Shown here piece after piece: positions 10,357-22,257 of a stretch of DNA of 64,000 nucleotides. The number at the start of each line of letters is the position of its first letter. Positions within the stretch are counted from its first letter, which is position 1. The stretch spans positions 1 through 64,000 of the forward strand of contig CP038112.1 of assembly GCA_004519485.1 (NCBI GenBank), read 5' to 3'. The notes under the pieces were generated by a model. The model made no database searches. It was not told where the DNA came from and was given only the letters and a program-made list of their open reading frames with translations. A program made the position numbers and the translations under genes. This DNA is from Nannochloropsis oceanica. Lineage: Eukaryota > Sar > Eustigmatophyceae > Eustigmatales > Monodopsidaceae.

Positions 10357-11977
10357 GCGAGTTGTGCCGAGCTCAGGGATGGTGGGAGGCATGAAAGGGC
10401 AAAAAGGGCACGGTATTGGTTCGATGCGAACGCTTTAATCATAGCCATTCACAGAACTCTTCCATGCTCATCACTTACTTGAATCAATCCGCGTCCACCA
10501 TGACCTTGAAACACAAAACAGGAGGGCACGGGCTGGAGCGGGTTTCTGCCGTCACGGGGGGTGTAGAAGCGTCGCAGGTTGTGGGGGTGGGAATGTAGTC
10601 GGAGAGAGAAATAAGATCGAAGAATGCGAACAACAGCAGATAGAAAGAGAAAACTAAGTAGGAAGGCAAATGTGTACGTAGGAAATGGGAAAAGCGTGCC
10701 TGAGGAAAAAAAAACGATGGATGCAGAGGCACGACCCAAAATATTGATATTTGTGACAAACAAAAGGCAGGCGACCCAAAACGAAGAAATAACAAGCGAA
10801 GTCATTTGAAAGCAGGGGTCTTCATTTGAAAAAGGATCGTGGCGTGACGTGACCAAAATCGCAACTCTCTTGTTTCCGACGATTTTCGGAATACCCGGTG
10901 GGGGGAACTCAAGAAATTGTCACAAGCACGAGACACCAACTGAAGTCTGCATGTCCAAACGCCTGACAGCTCTTTCCTTGCCCGCCGAGCATCAGAGTGC
11001 TACAGAGATAGAGATCGATGACACATAACCAAATACAACGGAGAAAATTCCGCGAGCGTGTAGAGTCTTCGACAGTTGTTTTCGACAATTTAACGCCACT
11101 CCGTCTTTCTTCTCCCATCTCTCCCTCTCCCCCCCGTCTCCCTTTCCTTGCGCCCCCCTTCTTAACGCACCTTCCTCTTTTCCCCTTAAACTTTCCCTCG
11201 TGTCAGCATCGGGCAGGTCCGCCGGGCAGTGCTACGGAAGACAGGGAATGAAGTGGCGGTCGGTGATTCAAAATTTTGAACTAGTATACGTTGACCGTCT
11301 CGAGAATCCTTCATGTCGTCAAGTTCCAAAATTTGAGTCTATCTTTGACACCCGACCTACTGCACACTCTTTTCTTGTGAAATGAAAGACACTTCATTCT
11401 CTTTAATGTCGCCGTGTACGATATATCTGTTCCCTCACAAATATCAGCAGGCAGGAGCCTTGATTGCTTTTTGCCTCGCAGTTTTGCAGCCGCTCGCTCT
11501 AGGCTTTGCATTGACGTTTCCTAGCTCATCTTAATACAAATTAGGACAAGCAGAAGAACATTAAGTCCTTGTTCTTATGTATTCTCTTTCATCTTGCCAG
11601 TTGGCGCGGAGCACTCTCAACTTCCACTTTCCCACGCGCACCCACATCTCCAGCGCCACTCACTGCAAAGCAGATTGCACCGAACTCGATCCTAAAAGTA
11701 GCCATGGGCCGGTGCTAGCCTATTTGTCCTCTCTTGATACCCCTTAAGGCGAAAAACACAAATGCCTCTTACGCCTGCACCAAGCCAGCGCGATGCACTC
11801 ATCCTTTTTCCGTCTTTCTGCTCCTCCCTACCATATGCCTGTCTTCTCCGGTCGCCTCCAACACGAACTACCTGCGTAACTAGCGAGCACGCATCTCAAG
11901 TAATAGGTTTACACAGAGGAAGATGAGGATGAGTACATCCTTACTGTCCCTACCCAAGGGAAGGACAACGATGGATT
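10357..11977. other. 1.6-kb region without a supported gene
   Basis: Contains scattered short reading frames with no family resemblance, a pyrimidine-rich stretch at about 11095-11190 and a perfect 14-base palindrome, TTCAAAATTTTGAA, at 11267-11280. The right end (from about 11915) may be the first DGAT1 exon or its leader: bases 11950-11974 match 12132-12156 inside the DGAT1 reading frame. No RNA gene seen. Confidence 0.4.
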
Positions 11978-12156
11978 GTGCTCGTCGTCATCTTTCTCTG
12001 TGCATACCTTGTCACTTCATATGTGTGCTTGCTGGTTTTGCAGGTGGTTCGTGTTGGAGGAGGCGACCGAAGAGAGCCAAGCTATAGCAGGAATGAGCAG
12101 AATGACGGGGGGGAAAATACTATTCCTGCCTCTATCCAAGGGAAGTACAACGATGG
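11950..12156 (+). repeat. Repeat flanking the DGAT1 5' splice region
   Basis: Bases 11950-11974 match 12132-12156 at 23 of 25 positions (core CCAAGGGAAG). The downstream copy lies in the DGAT1 reading frame (IQGKYNDG). The upstream copy lies just before the first ATG and could encode QGKDNDG in another frame. The period is 182 bases. Confidence 0.75.
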
Positions 12157-14795
12157 CGCCTTGGCCCTCACATCCTCCTCCTCCTCCTCCTCCTCTCCTC
12201 CATCCACCCCCCCTAGTACAGCACTGATGTCCCGCCTCTTCGAGTTCAAAATAGCAAATAAGGGGGGGAACCCTTTAAGCAAGTTTGCTTCGGCTTTCAT
12301 ACCTCGCAAGCGGCAGGCCAGCATAACCGACCGTGGGTTTAAGCTCTTCACGTCCAAGAAGAAAAAGATGGGAAGAACGAGTGACCGCCACTTTGCTGCC
12401 AATGAAGCGGACATCTCCATGAAGGTGGTCAGCGTCCGCCGCTTTTCGCGTTCAGAGTCTGTCGCCCATGTTATTATCCAGCCCCTGGACGGGAAGGAAG
12501 CCCTCGTCATGTCAACCAAGAACGTGGAGGATGCACGTGAATTCGTCTCAGAATTTGCTGCCCTCAAGGCGATGGCCCCTAAGAGCCAGTCATCCACGCC
12601 GGAGGCAACCCCACCGCCGTCCCCTCAGGTCACATCCTCTATTCCTTCAAACCTGGAGACACTTCCAATTCTCTCTACATTGAATATGGGGCTGGTGGTC
12701 AAGAATGCTGCTGCCACGGCCTTGGCCCCGCAAAGTTCCCTGCCCGCCAGCATATCCGAGGTGCCCCGTGGATCTCTAGCCCTGGTGGAATCAGAGTGCG
12801 TCGCTGACTCGATCATTACCACAACCACCACCAACGAGACGATCCCTGCATCTTCCAAGGCCTTGGGTTCGCTCTCTGCTACGGCTATCAACTCTGTCAC
12901 AACTACCACGACGGTCTCACCACTGGTTGTGCCTGCCGAGCCCTCTACTGCCGTCGCCACCACGCTCTCGCCCACGGTCCTCCATCCTCTACTGGTACCT
13001 CTGCACACGGAGATTCGACAGTCCCCAGTGCTGTCGCTGGACCACGGCTGGGGCATTTACATTCTCCTCTTTAAGCTGATGGTGCTGCAGACGGCCCTGG
13101 CGTGCTGGGGGCTCATCACTTCTCCCCTGCCCGTGTCCGACCACCTCGGGCAGCTGTGGTTTTGGACGTCAGAGCTCCTGCACTCGTTGTTGGCGGCACC
13201 TTTTGGCCTTCTTCAGAGCGTCTCTGATGGCTTAAGATTCATCTTTTCCACCCCAATAGGCGCCTTCCCGTGGCGAGAGTGGAAGTCGGCAATCGTGGAT
13301 GCAGGCACGGGGGACGCGTTGGGGAGGCGGGTCCCCTTGGCGGTGATCATTCTCCACATTCTCACTCGTATTTTGATGGTGTATGGGCTACATTGCCTTG
13401 CCATCTCTCACGTAGGTCGGTCCCTGGAGCGCTTTTTCTCAGCAAGGCATTTGTTTAAAGGCAAGGGATTTGCACTCAACTTCTTGACCGAAGGTAAGCT
13501 TGTCCTGTTGGGGCAGCTGGACCTGGTGCTGTGTGGCGTGTGGGATTCATGGATGCTGCTCATAGCTCACCGAGGCATGGGCTTGGTGACGCTGGGACTG
13601 ACAATGTGGTCCATCTTCATTTTGTTGAAGCTGTGGTCGTTTTCCACCACCGCCGACGCCCACCGCCGGCACAAGGGGGAGACGCTGGAAGCCATTACCT
13701 TCTCCAGCTACATCTATTTTTTGTTTGCGCCGACATTTATCTACCAGACGTCCTACCCCCGAACCCGCTCCATCGACTGGGAGCACGTCCGAAGCTTGGT
13801 CTTGCAGCTCGTCGGCGTGGGATTGATTGTCAAAGTGCTGGCTGTCGAGTGGATGTTTCCGGTGTTGGAAGCCCATGTAGGCCACGTGACAGCCCATAAG
13901 TACCATCTCGTGCTGCTGGGGGCTCTACGACTGGCGTTCCCGTGCGCAGTGGCCTGGCTGCTTTCGGTTGGCTATGGCGTCTTCCATCTCTACACGAACT
14001 TGATTGCAGAATTGACACGATTCGGGGACCGCACCTTCTACCGGGAGTGGTGGAACGTCAACACTCTCCGGGATTACTGGCGTCTATGGAATGCTCCCAT
14101 GTCTTTTTTCTTCAAGAGGCACGTCCTTTTCCCCCTCTACCGGCTTGGCGAACAGGGGGAGATTTTCCTGCGAGAGCATTTCTGCGTCCGTTCCGCTTCC
14201 CTGTCGATGAGGAAAAACGGACCGAGCGACTGTGTCAAGATGGGAAGCTTTACAATCATCTTTCTCTTGTCGGCATTCTTGCATGAAATTGTCATGGTGG
14301 TACGTCAAAGAGGGGGAGACCGGATGTTTTCTATGCATGGTCTCTTCCCTCTTTTCCCGTGTTGAGGCACTCAACTCTCCCCTGACACACATGCAGCCCG
14401 TTCGACTATTTACTTACTGAGGTGTCTTCCCCCACACATTTCTCCCCATCACCGCGCAGGTGCCATTTAACACCATCCAAGCCTACCGCGGCGTTTGCAA
14501 TTTGTTTGGTCCATGGGCCTTTTACGGCATTGCGGGACAGATCGGGGCTATACTGGCAACGGATCGGTTGGCAAAGGCCGAGCCTTATCTCGGCAACGCT
14601 GTTTTCTGGACAATGTTTTGCATCGTCGGGCAACCAATGGCAGTAAGTGATGTCTATGTGTATTGTACTTGTGCGTGCGTGTGTGTGGCCCAAACCAGTG
14701 TGTATGTACTTATTTTGTCTCCTTATTTCCTCCCACTTTCCGAATAAAAATAGGTGCTACTCTATTATCACGACATCACCTCCTTCACCTATTAG
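11978..14795 (+). CDS. DGAT1: Diacylglycerol O-acyltransferase 1 (MBOAT)
   Basis: Makes triacylglycerol from diacylglycerol and acyl-CoA in the ER membrane. Exons 11978-14299, 14460-14642 and 14754-14795 give 848 residues from the first ATG. A start at 12227 (MSRLFEFKIANK, 765 residues) is equally possible, because 11978 sits beside a likely intron edge (TTTTGCAG before 12042). The C-terminal half has many membrane segments, the DGAT1 signature FYREWWNVNTLRDYWRLWN, and the active-site histidine in SAFLHEIVMVV, split from exon 2 just after MV. It ends VLLYYHDITSFTY. The long N-terminal region is basic then serine/threonine-rich; residues near EALVMSTKNVEDAREFVSEF resemble the end of a PH-like lipid-binding domain, known in other stramenopile DGAT1s, but I cannot confirm it. 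Introns here lack the CCCT/GGGA tracts common elsewhere. Confidence 0.93.
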
Positions 14796-15928
14796 AAAGT
14801 TGAGGTGTGTGTATCACTCTGTATGTGTGTACGTGTGTGTGTATTTATGCATGTGTTTTTGGGAGTGTGAGTGTATTTGCCTACACGGACGTAACGTTGT
14901 GCGTACCTATGTGGGTGTTACTTATGTTCCTCCACTGCGTCCATATGCGTGTATGTAATTTCGCTAGCTGGGATGGAGAAAATATCAGGGGGTCAATTTT
15001 TAAGTTAAGTGCATTAGTTTATATATCAGGAGGATGTGAAATCTCGTTCACAAAACACGTACAAAGCGTGAAGCTTTGATCCGTGCACGAACTGGGCCAA
15101 TAAAACAGCAGGATAGAGGAGTAACAAAGGGAGTGCAACCCTGCCTGGGGAAGGCAGCTGGGGGCCCCAATTGCCTATAAGAGATCATTTCAAGTAAAGC
15201 CCATGTTCTCATCAACGAAGCAAATGAAGCAAGAATACAAGTTCGAGAAGAGCGGAGAACTGTTTGATTTTTTCTTTCGCAGTCACCACGGGACCCTTCG
15301 ACCAGCGAGGGCAATGAATATTCTAATTCAGCCTGAAATGGCTCAGATAATTCTTATTTTTTCCCCATCAAATTATGATAAGCTGCTACACAAAACCTGT
15401 CAAAGCCACCTACCAACTCGGACAAAATAAGGGGAAGCACAGGCAACATTTAATTGTTGGAAGGTTTCCCCTCGTTTGTAATCCTGTGATGTAAGGTTGC
15501 ATGCGGTAGTTCTAGGACTGTGGAAGAGCTAACAGAAAAGAACTATACATAACCATAGGACATGGGACATGCGCGACATGCGACATGCACATGCGAACAT
15601 GCCTGCTAGGCCCATGTCCGGATTGAACCCTCTCCCTTTTTCATTTCCTCACGTGTTGCGCGAGCATGGACAGTTTAACAAGTGACACAACAACCCAATA
15701 CTTGCTATCACCGGTGTACCAATGTTTATGATGGCCAGCCTGCATTCTATTCAGGGTTAAGTTCACAAACGGCTGTCGGGCCTTTCAACCTCCCACCTCC
15801 ATCACTAGGCAGTGAGTTGAAGCAGATGAAGCCAATTGAATTCATGCACAACAACACTCACACACGGCTTGCCATCCGCCGAAACCTTCGTCCCCTCACA
15901 CACCACACATTAAAGCAGAAAGACCGCC
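14796..15928. other. Intergenic, GT-rich and GACATG-rich patches
   Basis: No gene seen. Right after the DGAT1 stop there is an irregular GT-rich stretch (about 14805-14900). At about 15557-15600 the hexamer GACATG recurs in a short imprecise array. The remainder is unremarkable and leads into the nucleotidyltransferase gene. Confidence 0.45.
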
Positions 15929-18900
15929 ATGGAACCCTTGCAACTTATGGTGGCAGTGCGAGCGACGTATGCAGAGGACAACCCTCCTGCCGAGCCTCCT
16001 AATCCAGCTCCTCCTCCTTCCGTCAATGGCACGAAGCCACAGGGACAGACCAATGGGGTTGTTGCTGCGGAGGCGGGCGCGGTTAAAGCCTTGGAAGACG
16101 CAGCTTTTCGCATTCATTGGAACTTGTCAATGATGGAAGGGGTGGGAGGGGGACGCGGAGGCGGCGATGGTGCTGCAGCTGCCGCAGACAACGAGGATGG
16201 TGCTGCAGCAGCAGAAAACAATGAGGACGATGCGATGAAGGAAGAGAGAAATGAAATCCGCGCAGATGACTCCCGCGACACTCAGGCATTTGGTAATTTC
16301 CAATCAATCGTGGCGGACACTTTGAATTGCATTACCACGCACTTCCCTCCCGATGCTCCCTCGGAAAAATCGTCTGCCGTAGCATATTCCCGTGCTACCA
16401 AGAGCTTGTACAAATCCCTCGTGACCATCGCAGCCATAGCCCTAGACGGGAACTACAGTAGCCCTCCCTCTACGCCTACTCCTCCCTCCTCTCCCTCTTC
16501 CTCCGCTGCTGCTGCCAGGCCTGACCTGAGTCTGGTGCAAGCTGCCGAGCTCCTCCTCACTGCAACTTCGACCGATCGCTCCACCCTCCCTCGCTTCCTC
16601 TCCTTCAAACAACAGGCCGACCTCTCAAATCGTGCCTCTGATCTAGCTTCCCTTCGCGCCCTCTACCTCAAGGGCCCCACCCTCCCCCTCCCTCCCAGCC
16701 TCCCTTCCTCCCTTTCTACCCCCCGCCTAACCGTTCTAAACGATATCTGCTTGAATGAGTTTCGGGCGCTCGTCCCACCAGCTCAACGGATGGCCCATAT
16801 CGAGGAGGCAAGGCAACGGCTGGAGTATGCCCTGCATCAGCACGGCCCCTTCCGGGTATGCCAGGTGATGGTGTTTGGCTCCGCCTATTGCGGGCTCGGA
16901 ACGAGTCAGAGGTACGTGGGTGGGGGGAAGAAGGGAGGGAGGGAAGGAGGGAGGGACGGGACTGGAGGAGGGGAGCAGAAACAGGGTGGAGGATGTGTAT
17001 GTGTGGCATTTGCGCTTGGTTGGGGGGTGGCGTGGGGAAGATGAGGAAACGTATCTTCCGGGTACATGAGGACCGAATTATTTGGCGTTAACAAGCAGCT
17101 CCACGCTTAGCTTCCTTCTCCCGGCCCTCTCCCTCCCACCCTCATTGCTGGCCTCTGGCCCTCCCCTCCTTTCTTGCAGGAACTCTTTGATCTAGACTGT
17201 GTGCGGTGAGCCCTCACCTCTTCTCCCTCCCTCCCCCCCTCCCTGCAGTGACATCGATTTCTGCCTCGTTCATCCCTCCCTCGCCCGCGAAATAGCTGCC
17301 CTCGAAGCCGAGAGGGACTCCGCGCTCTCCGTCCTCCGGCACGAGAAACATCAACCCTTCCTCTGCCTCCAGCAAGACGAGAAGACGTGCCAGAGGGCTG
17401 TCTCGTTGCTGTCAAACAAGCAGCAGGCCTTGGCCCGTGCACGCCAGGCGTTGCAAAGCCTTCAAACCACAGAGCAAAGGAGCGAGAAAGACGAAAAAAG
17501 CATTCGGAAGGCGGAGTTTGATGTCAGGAAGCAAGAACGGCTAGTAAAGGAGAGGGAGCAGTTCCTGGCCGCCGCCAGGGCCGCGCTGGAGGGGACTGTG
17601 AGGAGGATGGAGGGAGACGGGGGGGGGGGGGGGGAGGGAGGAGGTGATGGAGCTATTGAGGAAGGCGAGGAAGAGGGAGACGGAAGCACAGAGGGCGATC
17701 GATGCAAAGAGAGCGGTAGTGTTTCAGATACAAAGATTGCTGCAGCAGGTCTCAGGTGGTGGTGCTGGTGGTGGAAGGGGAAGAGGAGAAGGAAGGCGGG
17801 GAGGGAGGCAGCACTCGATGAAGAGAGGGGGGGAAGGATGGTGGTATAGGGATATCATTGCTATCCATCGGGCGCGGGTTCCGATTGTCAAGTTTGTGGA
17901 CCGAATGATACCGACGGGAGGAGGAAATGGAGGAAATGGAGGAAATGGAGGAAATGGAGGAGGAGGAGGTGGTGGGGGTGGAGGAGGAGGAGGAAGAGGA
18001 GGGGAAGAGGAAGGGATACAGTGTGACATGTGCATCAACAATGTGACGGCCATATACAACACAGGTGAGTCCAATGAGACATTTTAAAGATTTGGTAGAT
18101 TAATAAATTTATTCTCTTTTACTTTTACTTCCCTTCCTACTCACTGCTTTAATTGATAATTGATAATACCTACATACTTAATACTTTTAAACTGTAACAC
18201 CGTGTACGGCCTTCCCTTCCTACGTTCCTCATCCTCCCTCCTTCCCTCCCTCCCACCATCCCCCTACACCAGGGCTCATTTTTACTTATCTCAAGTGTGA
18301 CGACCGCCTTCGTCCGCTAATCTTCCTTGTCAAGGCTTGGGCCCGAGCCCATAATTTAAACGAAGCAAGATTCGGCTCCCTGTCCTCCTACGCCTACTCC
18401 CTCCTCTGCATCAACTACATGCAGCTCCTCTCCCTCCTCCCCTCCCTCCAGGACCCATCCCTCCTTCCCCCCCTCCCTCACCAGCGAGTGTACTGTCTAG
18501 GGCTGGACGTAACGTATTGCGGGGACGTCACGGCAGCCATGGCCTCCCTCCCTCCCTCCCCCTACGCCTCCCTCACTCTCGCGGAGTTGCTCCGAGGCTT
18601 TTTTTATTTCTTTGGGTTTGTATTTAATCCTACCCGTAGCGTGGTCTCTGTGCGGGTGGGAGGGCTGCTGGAAAAGGAGGAGGTGGAGGGGGAGGGAGGT
18701 GGAGGGGAAGGGAAGGGAAGGAGGAAAAGAGTGTTATGGAGGATGGCCATTGAGGATCCGTTCGAGTGTTATGGAAGTAATAAAGTGCACGACTTGGGAG
18801 ACGTTATGAAGGAAGCGATGCAGAAGAAAATGCTGGAGGGCTTTCGAGAGGCGTACAGGGTGATGAGTCAGGAGGATGGGGGGGAAGGAGGGAGGAGGGA

Positions 18901-19027
18901 CAGGGGGTTGTTTAGGGAGAGGGGCAGGGGACAGGAGGTGAATGGTAAGGGAAGAGGAAGGGGGAGGAGGGGAGGAGGAGGAGGAGGAGGAGGAGGAGGA
19001 GGCGGAAAGGCAAGAGGGGAGGGATAA
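15929..19027 (+). CDS. Cid1/TUTase-type RNA nucleotidyltransferase, frame change in G run
   Basis: Probably adds A or U to RNA 3' ends (non-canonical poly(A) or poly(U) polymerase). Exons 15929-16911, 17249-18064 and 18273-19027. The nucleotidyltransferase signature VFGSAYCGLGTSQ is joined across intron 1 to SDIDFCL, giving the G-S and DxD motifs. After a long insertion comes the central helix region (LIFLVKAWARAHNLNEARFGSLSSYAYSLLCINYMQLL) and the PAP-associated region ending DPFECYGSNKVHDLG. The insertion between DxD and the third strand is unusually long, charged and coiled-coil-like, then glycine-rich. The summed exons are one base over a multiple of three. The coiled coil changes frame in a 16-G run (17619-17634), so either this homopolymer is mis-sized in the assembly or the allele is broken. 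Specificity cannot be told. Confidence 0.82.
17182..17207 (+). other. Candidate 26-base cryptic exon
   Basis: Inside intron 1 of the nucleotidyltransferase gene, TTTCTTGCAG precedes 17182 and GTGAGC follows 17207, so both splice sites are good. Inclusion would place a stop in frame. The region could read FDLDCV, faintly like the SDIDFCL of the real next exon. It could be a poison exon or a decayed exon copy. Confidence 0.35.
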
Positions 19028-19556
19028 GGAAACGGATGAGGGAAATGAGGAAGGAAGGGAGGGTGTGAGGAAGGAAGGAAGGAGGAGAGGGTGTGAGGAA
19101 GGGAGGAAACATGATGAGGATTGAGGGACGGATAGACTGAAGAGTTGGGGAGGAGAAGGAGGACGTAAAAGAACACCCCCTTTCTGCCCCTCTCTCTCCC
19201 CCTATCTCTTACTCTCATTCTGTCTCTCCCTCTCCCCCTTCCTCTGTGAGGATGCTTTTGCGTGGTTGGTTTTAAAGAGGAGGAGGTGGAGACATGACAG
19301 AGGGGTAGAATAGAAAGTCAAATGACCAAATGAATGAAGCACATAAAGCGACCTGGACCTTGGCTGGTTGGTGTATTATATTGCTAGCTTACAAGGAACT
19401 TGAATGAGGGAGTGAGGCTGGCATAAAATTTGCAAGCGCGGGCGGGATGGGTTACAAGGGCAGAACCTGTGGTCGTTTGTGCCTGGTGCATGTGTACATT
19501 TTTGCTTCGACTTTTTAAATTCCTGTTCAGAATATCTCCTGCGATTTTTTCCACAT
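19028..19556. other. Convergent intergenic region
   Basis: Between the nucleotidyltransferase and the CWC gene, which point at each other. The first 150 bases are purine-rich (GGAAGG-type). No gene or clear terminator feature seen. Confidence 0.45.
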
Positions 19557-19934
19557 CTACTTTTCCTCCCTAGCCTTGGCTGCTTCATTAATTTTGACCT
19601 TTAAGCACCGAGGACAAAGGCACTTCGGCGCTGCAGCGGTCTGCTCGTCAGGTGAAGAGGAAGGCAAAGCAGGAAGGGAAAGGACCAAAGGCAAGGATGC
19701 GCACCAACAGGCGGAGCAGTCCAGGTTCATGCAGCCACAAAAAAAAGCGGCGCCGCATGTGGGGCAGCTGCTGTAGTTGCCGATGGACGTTGAAGACGAG
19801 GATAAAGGGGAAGCTGTACAGGACGGTGGTAGTCTTGTGGGTCTCGGTGCTGTCGGCCTGATGGTCTGCGCCCAAAAAGGGCGAAACAAAACGGGCAGTG
19901 GCCTCATGAAGAATGATAAGGAGGAGAGTGTCAA
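19557..19934 (-). CDS. Small cysteine-rich CWC-motif protein
   Basis: A single exon of 125 residues. The first half (about residues 1-50) is a hydrophobic then basic, proline/serine-rich leader that may target the protein. The second half has CPTCGAAFFCGC, then CSACWC, then CLCPRCL, nine or ten cysteines arranged as in the cysteine-rich CWC family (Pfam Cys_rich_CWC), best known from bacteria and of unknown function. Paired CxxC motifs suggest metal binding, probably zinc. A loop of about 30 residues separates CWC from CLCPRCL, longer than I expect for bacterial members. The family call rests on the motif spacing alone. Confidence 0.68.
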   Translation of the reverse strand: MTLSSLSFFMRPLPVLFRPFWAQTIRPTAPRPTRLPPSCTASPLSSSSTSIGNYSSCPTCGAAFFCGCMNLDCSACWCASLPLVLSLPALPSSSPDEQTAAAPKCLCPRCLKVKINEAAKAREEK

Positions 19935-20523
19935 CGCCTGTGGGTGTTGGTCTCGGCTTTGATTGACTTGTTACTTTTGTACAGTGACAATACGTCCCTG
20001 AGGCAGCACTAGAGTTCGCGAGTACGTGTCCTTCTCAAGAGGACTCCAGAGGGGAATTTCACGTGGGCCAGGCGCGCTAAAATCTCATGAAGAGTCTGGC
20101 ATCTTCCAAGTAAGAGAAGGTCTTTCATGAGGTTGTCTTTGTCAGTGTGTGTGTCGGTGTTTCCTGCCTTGTGCCTTACTCAACGTACCCACGCGATTTT
20201 TGCACGGGGTTGCCCAACAAGCAGAGAGGCACGTTACAAGCAAAGAGGCACGTCACAGGACCTCCCATACCCGCTGTCAATCGTTCATTAGATTTCCGTA
20301 GATACCATTTCACACTTTCAAGGAAGTGCATAGTCCTAGCTTAGCACATCTACGATCCTCCGCTCACTATTGCCAAAAACTACGTTCCACGTTCTTAATG
20401 CCCCTGCCAACCTGTCCTGCCGTCTGTATTTATGTCATTGACTTACCAGATCCCCCCTCCATCTTCCTTGACTCTTCTTGTGAAGGCAAGCGCGAAATTG
20501 TCTTGTCATTGAATTCAATTGCC
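19935..20523. other. Intergenic between two leftward genes
   Basis: Upstream region of the CWC gene and 3' flank of the LRR gene. No supported reading frame and no repeat tract of note. Confidence 0.45.
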
Positions 20524-21766
20524 TTACGAAAGACCCTTTTCGTTATTTCTTCTTCCTCCTCTTCTCTCGTTCCTCCTCCACCGCTCCTCCTTCTCTTCCT
20601 CCTCCTCTTTCACGGCCAGCGCCTGCAAACGAGTCATAACACTTTGCCACGCGACCTCATCCATCTCCTCCTCCTCCCCCCAATCCTTTCTCTCTCCCTC
20701 CCTCCCTCCATTCCCCCCTCCTCCGACCTTCCGCCCATCCAATACTCTCAGCTGAGGGACCAGTGAGCTGATCACCTTTCGATAGTATTCCCCCCCGCCC
20801 CCCTCCAGGGCCGTCTTAATTGGTGTATCCCGTAAGGTCAGTGAACATAATCGCGGACAAGACGCGAGAATGTGGAGGGGGGCGAGGGAGGGAGGGAGGA
20901 CGAGGTAGGGATTATGGGCCAAGTCGAGGATGGAGAGACGATCGTGAAGGAGAAGGGGGGTGAGATCTCGCAGAAGATTGTGAGAGAGGTAGAGCTCATG
21001 AAGAAGGGGGAAAGCCGCCAGCCCATCAAGGGCAGTCAGGCTGCAGCTGGTCAAGTCTAGGATGAGAAGGTGGGTGAGACCGGTGCCAAGGTCACGAAGG
21101 GAGGGGAGTCCGCTGTGCGTGAAGGAGAGGGACTCTTAGGTTGGTCGAAAGATTGGGGAAGAGTGTAAATAAATAAGCGATCAGATGAATAAGAAAAGCA
21201 TGCCATTCCCCCCCCCCCCTTCTACTGAGATGAAGGGGATTAAATCAAACAGCGGACTGACCAAGGGAGGGAAGGAGGTCTCCTAGCAGATCCAGGTCGA
21301 CGATTGCGGAGGCATCTTTGATCTTGGTCAGGCTCAGGTGCGTCACATAGGCGAGCGCCACTATATCGTCACTAATTTTTGGATTGCCGTCTTCAACCGT
21401 CGTGGCTTCTGCGGTTGATGCAAGTGGTGATGGGGAGGGACAACTGCAGTGCTGTCGGAGCCAGGCAGCCGTTAAAGTGACAGAGGCCGTGGTGCTGGAG
21501 GGTGCACTTTCATCTCCACGCATGGCAGGGGTAGAGGGGAGGGATAGTGAGGCTGCGATTCTTTGGGCGGCTGCTTGCCGCCGTCGATCGTTCCAATACG
21601 GCCCTTCTACTTTCATAGTGCTTTGCTCGGGGTACTTATAAGGAGGACGATGACTCTGTGACAGACATGTGTCTTGAATCTCTCCATGGACAACGACAGC
21701 GAATGGAATAAGAAGAGCGAAAAGGAGAGGGAAAAGGCAGTAGGGCCGCTCAATCATGAAAAACAA
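20524..21766 (-). CDS. Leucine-rich repeat protein, LRRC56-like
   Basis: Exons 21766-21262 and 21134-20524 join in phase (LLPSL-E-SLSFTHSG) for 371 residues. The repeats read HLSLTKIKDAS, SLSFTHSGLPSLRDLG, LLILDLTSCSLTALDGL, LHELYLSHNLLRDLTPL and LSILDLAHN. They end in a cap (YYRKVISSLVPQLRVLDG). The order RDLG, LDL-C-LTALDG, LHELYLSHN, DL-PL matches LRRC56, a protein known from animals and flagellates to be needed for loading outer dynein arms onto flagella. The C-terminal tail is acidic then basic. The first 50 residues resemble a signal peptide and are odd for a cytoplasmic protein, so the real start may be 21616 (MKVEGPYWND). LRR class is certain, the LRRC56 assignment likely. Confidence 0.8.
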
Positions 21767-22257
21767 TCAGGTTTCATCTAAAGGAGGTCGCCGGCTGCGA
21801 ACGAAGAAGTCGTCAGGATTGGTGCAGGCGTCATTTCTGCGGCATTTCAAGCCTAGGTGGACGGCCTCCGTAGGCTGAAGGGGGTCACAATGACCTGTGT
21901 GGGGCAGTCGTGAGTAGGTCAACTGATTCAAGTGTGTCCTGGTGTGCTCGTTCGACTTCGAAAATGCGAATATTGTGCAAGCCATCGGAGCGTAAACTTC
22001 TGCAAGCGAAGAAACGGACATCCTTACTTTGCCTTCGCGAAGTTAAATCCATGTGGATGATTACGCGACTACGTCTTGCACTCGCAACAAGCACAGACAG
22101 CCCCCTTCCCTTCTCGAAGACGTAAACGACGCTATATATTATATCGACCACCTAAGAGCAACGAGCAAGGAATAATTCGCCCCTCGCACATATAAAGATC
22201 CATCACATTCAGCCTCCCCACTTACCCGCCCACTTACAGCCACCACGCTTCAGCGAC
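21767..22257. promoter_or_regulatory. Shared upstream region of two divergent genes
   Basis: About 490 bases between the LRRC56-like gene (-) and the H/Q-rich gene (+). An A/T-rich element (TATATATTATAT, about 22133-22144) lies roughly 115 bases before the ATG at 22258 and could act as a TATA box. Nothing else stands out. Confidence 0.4.

Noticed and set aside
10449-10856. Minus-strand gene downstream of ALDH
   Set aside because: Hydrophobic frames here overlap each other in two registers, lack splice support and resemble no family.
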